Positions 29,039 through 40,924 of a stretch of 64,000 nt of DNA are shown piece by piece. The number at the start of each line of letters is the position of its first letter. The first letter of the stretch is position 1. A program made the translations under genes and the position numbers. Location of the stretch: contig JAJSDU010000001.1 of the NCBI GenBank assembly GCA_028577615.1, positions 1 through 64,000 of the forward strand, given 5' to 3'. This DNA is from Nitrosomonas sp. (GTDB lineage Bacteria > Pseudomonadota > Gammaproteobacteria > Burkholderiales > Nitrosomonadaceae). The notes beneath the pieces are model-generated. The model was not told where the DNA came from. It saw only the letters and a program-made list of their open reading frames with translations, and searched no databases.

Positions 29039-30122
29039 ACCCATCAGCAGCGCGGAACAATTTTCTGCAAAATACTGGCACCATTTAAGTGACGGGCGTA
29101 TTCAATGCGATTTGTGTCCGCGTGATTGCAAGCTCCACGATGGGCAGCGGGGTGCGTGTTTCGTGCGCGGCCGTGTTGGCGATGGCATGGTGTTAACGAC
29201 TTATGGTCGGTCTTCCGGGTTTTGTGTCGATCCGATTGAGAAAAAACCGCTGAATCATTTTTATCCTGGCAGTAAAGTGCTTTCGTTTGGTACAGCTGGG
29301 TGTAACCTAGCCTGCAAGTTCTGCCAGAACTGGGATATCTCCAAATCGCGCAGCTTTGATAAACTGGCTGCGCAGGCAACTCCGGAGGAAATCGCCAATA
29401 CCGCGCTTTCGCTCGGCTGCAGAAGTATCGCGTTTACTTATAACGATCCGGTCATTTTTGCGGAATACGCCATGGACGTCGCTGATGCCTGCCATGCCAA
29501 AGGGATTATGACCGTGGCTGTGACCGCAGGCTATATCCATGCAGAACCGCGGCGTGATTTTTTCGCCAAGATGGATGCGGCCAATGTAGATCTGAAAGCA
29601 TTTACTGAAGATTTCTATGTCAAACAAACCGGTTCGCACCTGCAACCAGTTCTGGATACGTTGAAATATCTGAAACACGAAACGAATGTTTGGTTTGAAA
29701 TAACAACCTTACTTATACCCGGATTGAATGATTCCACGCATGAAATTGAAGCCATGTGCGACTGGATTGTTAAAGAGCTGGATGTCAACGTACCGCTGCA
29801 TTTCAGCGCATTTCATCCGGATTATAAAATGAACGATATACCGGGAACACCGAAGGAAACGCTGACCCGGGCGCGCAGGACAGCGCTGGATGCGGGATTG
29901 AAATATGTTTATACAGGTAACGTCTATCATAAGGAAGGTGATACAACATACTGTCCTTCATGTGCGCGTGCAGTGATTATTCGCAACTGGTATGAGATTG
30001 AGGACTATCAGTTGACGGACAACGGCTGCTGTATGTACTGCGGTACGTTGATTTCCGGCCGTTTTGACCGGTTTGGCGGCAGCTTCGGACGGCATCATAT
30101 TCCCGTCAATATCCGTCATTAA
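29031..30122 (+). CDS. amrS: AmmeMemoRadiSam system radical SAM enzyme
   Basis: A 363-residue radical SAM protein. The Fe4S4-binding CxxxCxxC is CNLACKFC near 91-98. Before it are DLCPRDCKLHDGQRG and CFVRGRVGDG with further cysteines, and the C-terminus has two Cys pairs (YCPSCA and CCMYCG), which could bind a second metal. ATG 29031 has AAGGAG upstream and overlaps the AMMECR1 gene. It resembles pyruvate formate-lyase activating enzymes in its core, but no glycyl-radical enzyme is nearby. The substrate is unknown. Confidence 0.94.
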   Translation: MDEPISSAEQFSAKYWHHLSDGRIQCDLCPRDCKLHDGQRGACFVRGRVGDGMVLTTYGRSSGFCVDPIEKKPLNHFYPGSKVLSFGTAGCNLACKFCQNWDISKSRSFDKLAAQATPEEIANTALSLGCRSIAFTYNDPVIFAEYAMDVADACHAKGIMTVAVTAGYIHAEPRRDFFAKMDAANVDLKAFTEDFYVKQTGSHLQPVLDTLKYLKHETNVWFEITTLLIPGLNDSTHEIEAMCDWIVKELDVNVPLHFSAFHPDYKMNDIPGTPKETLTRARRTALDAGLKYVYTGNVYHKEGDTTYCPSCARAVIIRNWYEIEDYQLTDNGCCMYCGTLISGRFDRFGGSFGRHHIPVNIRH

Positions 30123-30177
30123 CCACCGCATAAATCCAGGGTCTCCGTCAATTCATAAAGATCCGGTTTAACTATTC

Positions 30178-32643
30178 GTGCCTGTTCGTCTTGGCATACT
30201 CTCATTTGTGCTTGGGACAGGGCTGCTGCAATGGCAGGCTGACTTGCCCGCCATGACTCTGGCATTTCTCTTATTTCCACTGCTTGTCGCTGTTATTTTT
30301 TGCTGGCGGAGTCAGGCGGATTTTTTGCACGTTATCAGTCGTTGTCTGCTGCTGGTGTTTTTGCTGGGCTGCGGCTATTTCTGGGCTGCCGGCAAAGCGT
30401 ATTGGCGTCTGGCGGATGATCTGCCGGAAGAGTGGCAGGGCAGGGATGTGCGGATCACCGGTTTCGTATCCAGCCTGCCTCGGTACGATAGCAGAAAAGT
30501 GGGTTTTCAGTTTGACGTTGAACATGTTATCACGCCAAACGCGCATGTTCCGAAGCATATATCGCTGTCGTGGTATAACAGCAAAGCAAACCATCGTGAT
30601 ATAAGGCCGCCGCCGGCGATAAGTCCTGGAGAACGATGGCAGCTTACGGTACGATTGAAACGCCCACATGGCACGGCTAATCCGCATGGATTCGACTATG
30701 AAAGATGGGCTCTGGAGCGCAATATACGCGCTGTGGGCTATGTTCGGGAATCTGGCGATAACATGCGCCTGGAATCGCGAACATTATCACTATCTTACCC
30801 AATACAGCAGACAAGGCAGCAGATTCAGCAGCGTTTTGATCAAATCCTGCAGCACCGGCCGTATGCTGGTGTGTTAAAAACATTGGCGACCGGTGATCAG
30901 CGCGTGATTCCAGCAGATCACTGGCAAATTTTTACGCGCACGGGCACAAATCATTTAATGGCGATTTCCGGTCTGCATATCACGCTGGTTGCTTCTCTGG
31001 TCTATGGGCTGCTATTTTCATTATGGCGCCGCAGTGGTTTTTTGCTGTTGCGCTTGCCGGCACGGCAAGCGGGGGTAGTGGCCGGGGTAATTGCGGCATT
31101 GGGTTATGCTTTGTTATCCGGTTTTGCCATACCTGCGCAACGTGCATTTATTATGTTGACGGTAATTGCTGTGGCCATATGGTGTAATCGGATGGCTGCG
31201 CCATCCATTGTGATGGTAATTGCCTTGTTCATGGTGGTACTGCTCGATCCATGGGCCGTGTTATCCGCCGGATTCTGGCTGTCATTCGGTGCGGTGGCAA
31301 TTATTATGCTGGTAATGGCAGGGCGGCTGGGTATATTGAATACTGCGGAAGGGCGCCTGGCAGGATGGTTACGCATACAATGGGCAATTACGCTTGGCCT
31401 GATACCGTTATTGCTGGCCTTGTTTCAGCAGTTTTCGCTGGTGTCTCTCTTTGCTAATGCCATTGCCATTCCGCTGGTCAGTTTGATTGTCGTGCCGTTG
31501 ACATTGCTTTCAGCGCTGCCGCTGCTGGATTTTCCGCTGATGTTGGCGCATGGCGTGCTCGATTTTGTCATGGGCTTCCTGCAGTGGCTAAACGCATTAC
31601 CGCAGTCTGTGTGGCAACAGCATATGCCGCCATTCTGGGCAGTTGCAACAGCAATTGTCGGGGTGATCTGGTTATTGTTGCCCGGCAGCCTGGGGTTGAG
31701 TTTTTTTTCAGGTTTTCCCGCGCGTTGGCTGGGTTTATTGGCTATTTTGCCGTTGTTTCTGGTGTTTCCAGACCGGCCACCCGAAAAAGCCTTGTGGTTG
31801 ACAGTACTGGATGTGGGACAGGGGCTTGCAGTCGTTGCGCAGACGCATGATCATGCATTGTTGTTTGATACCGGTCCGGCATTTGGCGAATCAAACAGTG
31901 GTGCGCACGTGGTCATACCTTTTCTGCGCGGCGAAGGCATACGCAAACTGGATAAAATGATCGTCTCGCATGCGGATTCCGATCACAGTGGTGGTGCTTT
32001 ATCGATTCTTGAAGTCTGGCCTGTGAATGCGTTCGCGTCTTCACTGGATCAGGCGCATGCGATTGCGCAAACTGCTCAATTTGTAACAGGAGAGCATATC
32101 CAATGCCATGCGGGGCAGTCATGGTATTGGAATGACGTACGGTTTGAAATTTTGCATCCACCCGCTGAGATTTATCAGAATCCGCAGCGTAAAACCAATT
32201 CCAGCAGTTGTGTGCTGAAAATCACGACCGAATATGGCAGTGTACTCATACCCGCTGATATTGAATGGCGATCCGAACAGAAATTGCTGGAACATTCGCC
32301 GCACAAATTGCCCTCAACGGTGCTCATCGCACCGCATCATGGTAGCCTTACGTCATCGAGTGCAGCATTTGTGCGCCACGTTAATCCTGAACTGTCAATA
32401 TTTACCGTTGGCTACCGGAACCGCTTCGGACATCCAAGACAGGAAGTGGTGGCGCGTTATCAGGAAATCGGTACTACGCTGCTGCGCAGTGATTGCAATG
32501 GTGCAGTATTGATTCGATTGGAGCGAGATGGACTATCTGTTACAGGCTGGCGTCAGGCACGCTCACGATACTGGCATCAGAAGATGCAAGACTGTGAAAA
32601 TGGTAATCAATCTCATGGTTCATTCAAACATTCTGACCGGTAA
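30178..32643 (+). CDS. comEC: DNA internalization competence protein ComEC/Rec2
   Basis: An 821-residue inner-membrane channel protein for uptake of single-stranded DNA in transformation. It has N-terminal membrane segments and a DUF4131/OB-like region, then the competence domain (TGTNHLMAISGLHITLVASL near 257-276) with about 8 helices, and a C-terminal metallo-beta-lactamase-like domain (LDVGQGLAVV; SHADSDHSGG; APHHGS). The start is GTG. All three domains are intact. With pilTU in the same window this supports natural transformability, although no comEA or pilin is visible here. Confidence 0.95.
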   Translation: MPVRLGILSFVLGTGLLQWQADLPAMTLAFLLFPLLVAVIFCWRSQADFLHVISRCLLLVFLLGCGYFWAAGKAYWRLADDLPEEWQGRDVRITGFVSSLPRYDSRKVGFQFDVEHVITPNAHVPKHISLSWYNSKANHRDIRPPPAISPGERWQLTVRLKRPHGTANPHGFDYERWALERNIRAVGYVRESGDNMRLESRTLSLSYPIQQTRQQIQQRFDQILQHRPYAGVLKTLATGDQRVIPADHWQIFTRTGTNHLMAISGLHITLVASLVYGLLFSLWRRSGFLLLRLPARQAGVVAGVIAALGYALLSGFAIPAQRAFIMLTVIAVAIWCNRMAAPSIVMVIALFMVVLLDPWAVLSAGFWLSFGAVAIIMLVMAGRLGILNTAEGRLAGWLRIQWAITLGLIPLLLALFQQFSLVSLFANAIAIPLVSLIVVPLTLLSALPLLDFPLMLAHGVLDFVMGFLQWLNALPQSVWQQHMPPFWAVATAIVGVIWLLLPGSLGLSFFSGFPARWLGLLAILPLFLVFPDRPPEKALWLTVLDVGQGLAVVAQTHDHALLFDTGPAFGESNSGAHVVIPFLRGEGIRKLDKMIVSHADSDHSGGALSILEVWPVNAFASSLDQAHAIAQTAQFVTGEHIQCHAGQSWYWNDVRFEILHPPAEIYQNPQRKTNSSSCVLKITTEYGSVLIPADIEWRSEQKLLEHSPHKLPSTVLIAPHHGSLTSSSAAFVRHVNPELSIFTVGYRNRFGHPRQEVVARYQEIGTTLLRSDCNGAVLIRLERDGLSVTGWRQARSRYWHQKMQDCENGNQSHGSFKHSDR

Positions 32644-32677
32644 ATCGCGCTAATTGGATTACGATTGTTGGCAGCGA

Positions 32678-33394
32678 TTATTTTTTAGGCTGTGCATGAT
32701 CTTTTATGCCTGACAATACGCCTGAACCGATTTTTTGAATAAAGCTCGCCGTCGATTGCGCCAGGTGTGCGCCTGCGTCAAGCTGAGCATGGCTGATAGA
32801 TGCCGCCTGTTGTGCAAAAATGGCGAGTGTTTCCTTCAATTGCGCGCCTACGACAGTGCCGTTATTTTTTGCGTGTGTCGTAATGTCATGCAAAATATCG
32901 GATAGCACACCTTTGGTTGCTGATGCCGTATTCTGCAGTGTATCCAGAAGAATGCTTTCAAGACCTTCAAGATCTGATTTGGTGCGTACTAATTCCTTGT
33001 CAGAAAATTTTTGAGCGCGTCCGGCGGCTTCCTGCATCGCAAGCTTCGTTGCTTCGGCTACGCGTGCCAGAGCGGAATCCAAGCCCGAGACAGCTTCCGT
33101 AATTTGTGATTTTGCCGCTTCTGTCTGGTTTGACGCGGCAACGAGCTGTTTCTGCGCGCCCTCATGTACACCATTCACTACAGCAGTTGTGATGCGACGG
33201 ATTGAATCAATATTGAGCCGGTCTGCATTGATTGCGCGCAAAGTCAGATTATGAACTGTTTCACGGATATTGATGCCGTCAACCAGCGCATCGTGTATTT
33301 CGTGTTCGAGCAGGGTCAAGTCATCTTTAATCCGAGCATCATCAGTGGTCGTGCTTTGTTGCCCGCTTTGTGCTTCGCTGTTTTCGTTCTGCAT
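32678..33394 (-). CDS. Uncharacterised helical protein, phasin-like in composition
   Basis: A 238-residue soluble protein with no signal peptide or membrane segment. It is almost entirely alpha-helical, rich in Ala, Gln, Glu and Lys, and starts with a polar low-complexity leader (residues 1-20). Long heptad-like stretches at 75-220 suggest a coiled coil or granule-surface protein, but I cannot name a family with confidence (possibly the DUF6781 group). It lies downstream of serS on the same strand after about 40 bp and may be read through from it. Confidence 0.7.
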   Translation of the reverse strand: MQNENSEAQSGQQSTTTDDARIKDDLTLLEHEIHDALVDGINIRETVHNLTLRAINADRLNIDSIRRITTAVVNGVHEGAQKQLVAASNQTEAAKSQITEAVSGLDSALARVAEATKLAMQEAAGRAQKFSDKELVRTKSDLEGLESILLDTLQNTASATKGVLSDILHDITTHAKNNGTVVGAQLKETLAIFAQQAASISHAQLDAGAHLAQSTASFIQKIGSGVLSGIKDHAQPKK

Positions 33395-33435
33395 GTTTTG
33401 GTTACTCCATCGTTTGCAATGTAATCATTCGGCTT

Positions 33436-34800
<1,365 letters not shown>

Positions 34801-34806
34801 TTAATC

Positions 34807-36129
34807 TTATACATCTTCAGAAGATTTTTTAACTTTTTTATCCAGACTGCGTAAATAATTTAATTTTTCCTTGATTTTTGCTTCCAGTCCATTATCCGTG
34901 GGTTGATAAAATTGAGTGTCCGGGAAGTCATCCGGAAAATAATTTTCACCGGCAACATAAGCTTCAGGATAATCATGTGCGTAGCGGTAATTGCGTCCAA
35001 AACCCATTTGCTGCATTAACTGGGTCGGCGCGTTACGCAGGTGACTGGGAACAGAACGGGATTGATCCTGGGCAATAAATGATTGTGTCTTTTTATATGC
35101 TTTATAAGCAGCGTTGCTTTTCGGTGCACAGGATAGATACAGCGCGGCCTGAATCAGGGCAAGCTCGCCTTCCGGGCTGCCTAATCGTTCATAGGCATCG
35201 CAGGCATTCAGCGTCATCTGCAGCGCGCGTGGATCGGCCAGGCCGATATCTTCAACCGCCATGCGGATTAAACGGCGGCCAATATAGCCCGGATCTGTGC
35301 CGCTGTCCAGCATGCGGCACAACCAATATAGCGCAGCATCCGGTGAAGATCCGCGAACGGATTTGTGCAATGCGGAAATCTGATCGTAAAATGCATCGCC
35401 ACCTTTGTCAAAACGACGGGAATGGCGTGAAAGCGTACTTTGCACAAATTCAACCGTAATTTCAATGGTGTTTTTCGTTTCCGCGGCGAGAATTAACTGT
35501 TCGAAAAGGTTGAGCAAACGCCGTGCATCGCCGTCCGCATAGGCAATAATCAAGTCACGGGCGTCATCATTGAAACACTGTTGGCAGTGTGTAACGCTTT
35601 GTGCACGAATCAGAATCCGGGTGAGGTCTGTCACGGATAGCGGTGTCAGGCTATAAACCTGTGCACGGGAAAGCAGTGCGCTGTTCACTTCAAATGAAGG
35701 GTTTTCCGTAGTTGCACCGATGAAAGTGATCAGACCCTGTTCGACGTGCGGTAGAAAGGCGTCTTGCTGAGATTTGTTAAAGCGATGTACCTCATCTACA
35801 AACAGTATGGTGTGACGGTCACTTTGCTGCAGAATTAACTGGGCTTTCTCAATTGCATTACGAATCTCTTTAATACCCGACAATACAGCAGAAACGGCAA
35901 TGAATTCGGCATTAAAGGCGCTTGACATCAATTGCGCAAGGGTTGTTTTGCCGGTGCCAGGCGGCCCCCACAATATCATCGAATGCGGTTTTCCTGATTC
36001 GATGGCAACTCGCAGCGGCTTTCCAGCACCGAGTAGATGCGTTTGACCGATAACGTCGCTCAGTACTTTAGGGCGTAATCGCTCTGCAAGTGGCGATTGG
36101 AAGGAAGGTGCCGGAAATAAGTTACTCAC
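34807..36129 (-). CDS. rarA: Replication-associated recombination protein A (RarA/MgsA)
   Basis: A 440-residue AAA+ ATPase that acts at stalled replication forks. Walker [10 protein letters not shown] is near 55-63, Walker [17 protein letters not shown] is near 108-123, and sensor [12 protein letters not shown] follows. The C-terminal tetramerisation domain is present. It starts with GTG at 36129, which overlaps the last 8 bases of the lolA reading frame, so its translation would normally be coupled to lolA. This matters because lolA has a premature stop. Confidence 0.96.
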   Translation of the reverse strand: MSNLFPAPSFQSPLAERLRPKVLSDVIGQTHLLGAGKPLRVAIESGKPHSMILWGPPGTGKTTLAQLMSSAFNAEFIAVSAVLSGIKEIRNAIEKAQLILQQSDRHTILFVDEVHRFNKSQQDAFLPHVEQGLITFIGATTENPSFEVNSALLSRAQVYSLTPLSVTDLTRILIRAQSVTHCQQCFNDDARDLIIAYADGDARRLLNLFEQLILAAETKNTIEITVEFVQSTLSRHSRRFDKGGDAFYDQISALHKSVRGSSPDAALYWLCRMLDSGTDPGYIGRRLIRMAVEDIGLADPRALQMTLNACDAYERLGSPEGELALIQAALYLSCAPKSNAAYKAYKKTQSFIAQDQSRSVPSHLRNAPTQLMQQMGFGRNYRYAHDYPEAYVAGENYFPDDFPDTQFYQPTDNGLEAKIKEKLNYLRSLDKKVKKSSEDV

Positions 36130-36754
36130 TGATGATGTCTACGCCATCGGGTGGCACAAATTTGAACGCATCATCCGGTAATTTTGGGTTTTTATTCAAT
36201 TCGGAAAAGGTAAGGTACGTTGTCTGGCCAAAATTATCGCGCAGTGCCATAAATTGCAGTTCACCTTGCTGCGAGAATCCCATTTGAATGAATTCAAAAG
36301 TACTGTCCTTGTTTTTTGGAGTCGCTTCGAGCCATTCAATTTCTTCCTGTTTTACGAGGTTTACAAGTTAAAAATTTTCTTCGATGGTGCCGCTTCCAGC
36401 AAGCAGGGCTGCCGGACTGCTGCCGATCGCGATGTTGAATTGACGTACGGTGACTTGATTCAGATCATGGTCGTAAAACCAGACTTTTTCACCGTCACCG
36501 ATAATGGATTGTTCATAAGGTGTTTTATAAATCCACCGAAATTTATCGGGACGTTCAAACTGCATTATGCCGCTGGATCTTTGAATAATACGTGCGTTTC
36601 TATCCGCCAGCGCCTGGGAAAAATGGGCTTGCACAGTCTGTGTCTGTTGAATAAAAAGCTTCAGATTTTCGATAGCCGTTGCCGATACGCTGCTGGACAT
36701 GCATCCTAATAGGATGCACAAAAAAAATGTATTGAGAGGGGGGGTAAGATTCAT
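36122..36754 (-). pseudogene. lolA: Outer membrane lipoprotein carrier LolA, interrupted by an in-frame stop
   Basis: LolA ferries lipoproteins across the periplasm from LolCDE to LolB. The 5' part encodes a signal peptide and the first 128 residues (VQAHFSQ, RPDKFRWIYKTPYEQSIIGDGEKVWFYD in pieces). It then meets TAA at 36368-36370, codon 129. The same frame continues without a shift through QEEIEWLEATPK, QMGFSQQGELQFM and DDAFKFVPPDGVDI to a proper stop at 36122-36124, for 210 codons in total. So a single nonsense codon splits an otherwise well-conserved gene. LolA is essential in most Gram-negative bacteria, so this may be a sequencing error, a recoded or suppressed codon, or a real loss backed up by another copy. 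Confidence 0.88.
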
Positions 36755-36782
36755 GCTATCAATAGTGGTCCGAAGTCAGGAA

Positions 36783-39086
36783 TTAATCATTGCGTGCTGG
36801 AACAAGAACTTCGCGATTTCCATTGCCTTGCATGGCTGATACCAGTCCGGCCCGTTCCATATCTTCGATGAGGCGTGCCGCACGATTATAGCCGATGCGC
36901 AGGTTTCTTTGCACCAGTGAGATCGAAGCCCGGCGGGTTTTGAGTACCATCTGTACAGCTTCGTCATACAGCGGATCGGCTTCTCTGCCATTTTGTTTTG
37001 CGCTATCACCAAGCGTCTCAGCGTTGTTTTCTTCGTCTCCGGTATGCAGTATGTCCTCTATGTAACAGGGCTCACCGAGTTCTTTGAGATATTCCACCAC
37101 TTTATGAACTTCATGATCGGCAACATAAGCACCGTGCACACGTTGAGGAAAACCGGTGCCGGGTGGCAGATAGAGCATGTCGCCCTGGCCAAGCAGGGCT
37201 TCCGCGCCCGACTGATCCAGGATCGTACGTGAATCAATTTTGCTGGATACCTGAAATGCAATTCTGGTCGGAATATTGGCTTTAATTAATCCGGTAATCA
37301 CATCAACCGAAGGGCGCTGTGTTGCAAGTAACAGATGAATGCCAGCCGCACGGGCTTTCTGTGCAAGTCTGGCAATTAATTGCTCCACTTTTTTACCTGC
37401 CACCATCATTAAATCCGCCAGTTCATCAATGACGATAACAATGAGCGGCAGTTCTTCAAGTTGTTCAGGTGTGTCATGCAGTGTTGTCAGTGGATTGAAC
37501 AACGGCTCTTCATTTCTGGTGGCTTCGCGAACTTTCTGGTTATAACCATTAAGATTTCTTACACCCAGCGATGACATCAGTTTGTAACGGCGTTCCATTT
37601 CACCGACTGACCAGCGCAAAGCGCTGGCAGCCTCACTCATATCGGTTACAACCGGTGTCAAAAGATGTGGAATACCTTCATAAACCGAAAGTTCCAGCAT
37701 TTTGGGATCAACCAGAATCAGACGAACCTGTTCCGGGGTGCTTTTGTAAATCAGGCTTAGAATAATGGCGTTTATCGCGACTGACTTTCCCGAACCGGTT
37801 GTGCCGGCTACCAGTGCATGCGGCATTTTTGCCAGATCAGATACAATCGGTCGTCCGCTGATGTCCATGCCTAAAGCAATAGTCAGCGGTGATGCTGTAT
37901 TGGCATAGGACTGTGAACTGAGAATTTCTATTAAACGAACAACCTGGCGTTTCGGATTAGGAATCTCCAGGCCCATTGTGGTTTTCCCCTGTATCGTCTC
38001 TACGACGCGGATGCTGGCGACAGTCAGCGCACGTGACAGATCCTTAACCAGATTAATGATCTGACTGCCCTTGACGCCCACAGCAGGTTCAATTTCATAG
38101 CGCGTGATCACCGGGCCAGGATAAGCCGCGACAACTTTAACCGTTACACCAAATTCTTTGAGTTTGTTCTCGATCAGACGTGAAACACTCTCCAGTGCAT
38201 CTTTCGTTAAAACTTCGATGTCTTTTTCCGGTTCGTCGAGTAAATGTAATGGTGGCAGTAATGTTTCTGAAGAGCGGATAAATACTGATTTGGGTTTTTC
38301 CTTTATAACGCGCTCGGTTTTTGCAAACGTTTCTGCAGGTAATTCAATGTGAATGGTCGCGTCTTCACTGGATTGCTGTCTGTCGATTTTGAATGAGTCG
38401 TCAGTTCCAACGACAGTATCAGCCAGACTATTGTATTTATTGTTTCTGTTGAGCCATGCTTGTTGCAGCAGTGAAATGCAATTTTCAATGACTTCACCTA
38501 TTTTTTCGACAAAGCGTACCCAGGATAGTCCGGTGAATTGACTGAAGCCGATTGCTATCAGAATCAGAAATATCATGGTTGTACCTGTAAATCCAAAAAA
38601 CTCGGATAAGTGATGACTGGTGGCCTCACCCAGTATGCCACCCGGTTGATAGGGCAATGAAATATTGAGCGTGTGAAAGCGTAGCGACTCAAGTCCGCAG
38701 CTGGCAAAAAGTAAAAGCAGGAAGCCACCGAATAAGAGTGCCATTGATTGGTGATCAAAAATACCACCCGTATCAATGCGGCGATAACTCCAGAAAACAG
38801 TGGCGCCAAAGAAAATCACCCACCACCATGCAGATGCGCCAAATAGATAAAGAAGGAAATCCGCGATCCAGGCACCGGCATATCCACCAGCATTCTGAAT
38901 GTGATCATAATCGCCGCTGTGAGACCAGCCGGGGTCTCCGCGGCTATAGCTGTAAAAAATCAAGATGAGATATAGTGCCGCGCCCAGTAATAGAAGCCAA
39001 CCCGATTCGCGCAGCAGGCGGGAAACGCGTGGTGTCGGCGAACGCCCGCTTGATTTGCTGGCCATTGATTTATTTATCAAACTCAT
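36783..39086 (-). CDS. ftsK: DNA translocase FtsK
   Basis: An approximately 767-residue septal DNA pump for chromosome dimer resolution. Four membrane segments lie in the first 200 residues, a short linker follows, and the RecA-like motor has Walker [10 protein letters not shown], Walker [15 protein letters not shown] and the [14 protein letters not shown] stretch. The C-terminal winged-helix gamma domain ([20 protein letters not shown]) reads KOPS sites. ATG 39086 is chosen over a TTG at 39098. It is the first gene of ftsK-lolA-rarA-serS. Confidence 0.96.
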   Translation of the reverse strand: MSLINKSMASKSSGRSPTPRVSRLLRESGWLLLLGAALYLILIFYSYSRGDPGWSHSGDYDHIQNAGGYAGAWIADFLLYLFGASAWWWVIFFGATVFWSYRRIDTGGIFDHQSMALLFGGFLLLLFASCGLESLRFHTLNISLPYQPGGILGEATSHHLSEFFGFTGTTMIFLILIAIGFSQFTGLSWVRFVEKIGEVIENCISLLQQAWLNRNNKYNSLADTVVGTDDSFKIDRQQSSEDATIHIELPAETFAKTERVIKEKPKSVFIRSSETLLPPLHLLDEPEKDIEVLTKDALESVSRLIENKLKEFGVTVKVVAAYPGPVITRYEIEPAVGVKGSQIINLVKDLSRALTVASIRVVETIQGKTTMGLEIPNPKRQVVRLIEILSSQSYANTASPLTIALGMDISGRPIVSDLAKMPHALVAGTTGSGKSVAINAIILSLIYKSTPEQVRLILVDPKMLELSVYEGIPHLLTPVVTDMSEAASALRWSVGEMERRYKLMSSLGVRNLNGYNQKVREATRNEEPLFNPLTTLHDTPEQLEELPLIVIVIDELADLMMVAGKKVEQLIARLAQKARAAGIHLLLATQRPSVDVITGLIKANIPTRIAFQVSSKIDSRTILDQSGAEALLGQGDMLYLPPGTGFPQRVHGAYVADHEVHKVVEYLKELGEPCYIEDILHTGDEENNAETLGDSAKQNGREADPLYDEAVQMVLKTRRASISLVQRNLRIGYNRAARLIEDMERAGLVSAMQGNGNREVLVPARND

Positions 39087-39244
39087 GGATAGATTCAAGC
39101 ATTTAAGCTTAACTTGATCAAATGAGATTTGAATTATATAAGATAATCCGTTAAAGAATGCGTCGGATTGGGAAATTGGGAATTTTTAAATGAAAAATCA
39201 AGATATTCCAAAGTTCAGTTGTTCTGTGGCACCGAAAATCCGTG

Positions 39245-40186
39245 CTAGCCTGTTCTGGAGCGTAACAAAATTGCTGGAATCAATGGTTTATTGTTACGCT
39301 TGATTTCCGGGAGTGTGGACACTTGATTTCTGCCGTTTTCCTTAGCTTTTATTAAAGCTTGTTCTGCACGCTTATACAGCTTGCGTCTATTGTCATTGAT
39401 CTCAAGCGCGGCTATACCGACACTGACGGTGAAACCAGGATGAAACTCCGATTGATTGACCTTGAAAATCTTTTCCCGCAGAGCATTGCATACTTCTTTC
39501 GCTTCATGAATATCAGTTTCAACGAATAGAATTGCAAATCGATCCGAACTGATACGGTAAGGCTGATCGGAATTACGTATGGATTTACAGATTTCTTTGG
39601 ATAACCACTTGATCAAATGATTTCTATAATATTCATTTTTTTTATCGTGATCGCTGACAAGCCGGGTAAAGTGATCTACATCAAAAATAGCTAGTGACAA
39701 GTTGTGATTGTATCTTTTGCATCTCGTGATCTCGGTGTTTAGTTCAAGTACAAAAGCGCGGTTTGTTTTGCAATGCGTCAGTGCATCTCTATATGAATCT
39801 GCCCTGTTTGATATGAGTGCTTGATTAACTTTCTTTATTTTAATAACCATAAATGCGGTGCATGCGATGATTAATAAAGCGAGGAGGCGATTAGTCAAAA
39901 CAATATCAATTGGAACGATATATCCCGGAGATAGGAAGAAGCCCGCAACAGTAAGTAACGTACTGATCAGGACGAAAGCATAGGTACTTTGATTGCTTTT
40001 TAACCACAGACTGCCAAAAATGACTAAGGCATACGGTGTACCCGCTGCTACACCAAGCGGTGTATTAAGATCAAACAAAAAAATACAGATTGTTACGCCA
40101 CACAATAATATCCAGAAAAAACCAACCGCATATTCATTTTGCAATGACTTTAAATGGACGGGTTTTGCAACTATTAATGTAGACAT
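39245..40186 (-). CDS. Membrane protein with degenerate GGDEF domain and retained I-site
   Basis: A 313-residue protein. Four membrane helices (about 21-40, 50-62, 67-86, 98-118) precede a GGDEF-fold domain (about 125-300). The first metal site DVDHF (169-173) and the AK..GRN helix are recognisable, but the catalytic GGDEF reads SSDRF (213-217), replacing both glycines and the Glu. The inhibitory-site motif RxxD is intact as RNSD (204-207), five residues before the active-site loop. Family knowledge says such a protein cannot make c-di-GMP but may bind it. No EAL, HAMP or output domain is present. It is monocistronic. Confidence 0.85.
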   Translation of the reverse strand: MSTLIVAKPVHLKSLQNEYAVGFFWILLCGVTICIFLFDLNTPLGVAAGTPYALVIFGSLWLKSNQSTYAFVLISTLLTVAGFFLSPGYIVPIDIVLTNRLLALLIIACTAFMVIKIKKVNQALISNRADSYRDALTHCKTNRAFVLELNTEITRCKRYNHNLSLAIFDVDHFTRLVSDHDKKNEYYRNHLIKWLSKEICKSIRNSDQPYRISSDRFAILFVETDIHEAKEVCNALREKIFKVNQSEFHPGFTVSVGIAALEINDNRRKLYKRAEQALIKAKENGRNQVSTLPEIKRNNKPLIPAILLRSRTG

Positions 40187-40507
40187 ATGGAAATATCCTC
40201 AGACTGGCGTTGGGAATACTTAATATTTGTTTATGGCACTTAATGCTCTTACGTCATGATTCGCTGATAATTTATATTTAAAACAATACACTGTTAAAGC
40301 TGGGAATTTTAGCATATCAGTCTAAGAACATCACACCTGTAATGAGCTGGCTAAGTTGCCACGTTTGTCATTTAAAGTCAATGCTAGCCTGTAAATGGAT
40401 CCGTGCATGCGGACAAAAGACTTGAATTGAATAAGAGGAATAAAGTCGTAGCAGGCATGTCATCTGGTAGTAAAACCGAATAATTCTATTTGCCGTTGAC
40501 ATTAACT
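40187..40507. other. Gap between the GGDEF gene and the RDD gene
   Basis: About 320 bp with no credible ORF. It must contain the promoter of the minus-strand GGDEF gene. I see no clear terminator for the RDD gene, which ends at its right edge. Confidence 0.4.
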
Positions 40508-40924
40508 TCAGGTGGCTATCTTTATTAAACGTGTGCCCGTCAAGCGGTCATGAAGATATTGATGTTCCCGGTCAATCAAGGCCCATAAAAAGCCTGCGCC
40601 AAAAAATAAAGCTCCCGTTACTGCTAATAAGTAACGCATGATCGCTTGACGATTGTTTAGCTTTTGTCCTTCTCTGGTTACAATGCGTATTTTCCATGTT
40701 TGCATCGCCAGTGTCTGCCCGCCGTGAGTCCAGAACCAGATAAAGTAATAACCCATTACAAGCAACAGATAAAATTGATATAACGGCCTGAAATAACCAG
40801 CCCCTGTGTCACGAAAAACAAGATGAAAAATGAAGCTGGCAATAAAGATAATCGCAAGCAGAATAAAAAATTCATAAAGTAAACAAACGATTCTCCGCCA
40901 AAAACCAAGGGGTGGGGATGCCAT
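40508..40924 (-). CDS. RDD family membrane protein
   Basis: A 138-residue inner-membrane protein with three membrane segments. The family name residues are recognisable: WRR near 10 at the N-terminal helix start, GGQTLAMQTWKIRIVTREG between helices 2 and 3, and DREHQYLHDRLTGTRLI at the C-terminus. The biochemical role of most RDD proteins is unknown. Some are Na+/H+ antiporters or stress proteins. It stands alone between AT-rich gaps. Confidence 0.9.
   Translation of the reverse strand: MASPPLGFWRRIVCLLYEFFILLAIIFIASFIFHLVFRDTGAGYFRPLYQFYLLLVMGYYFIWFWTHGGQTLAMQTWKIRIVTREGQKLNNRQAIMRYLLAVTGALFFGAGFLWALIDREHQYLHDRLTGTRLIKIAT

Noticed and set aside
30271..30687. Frames on both strands at the start of comEC
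   Set aside because: They overlap the conserved N-terminal region of comEC and show no domain.
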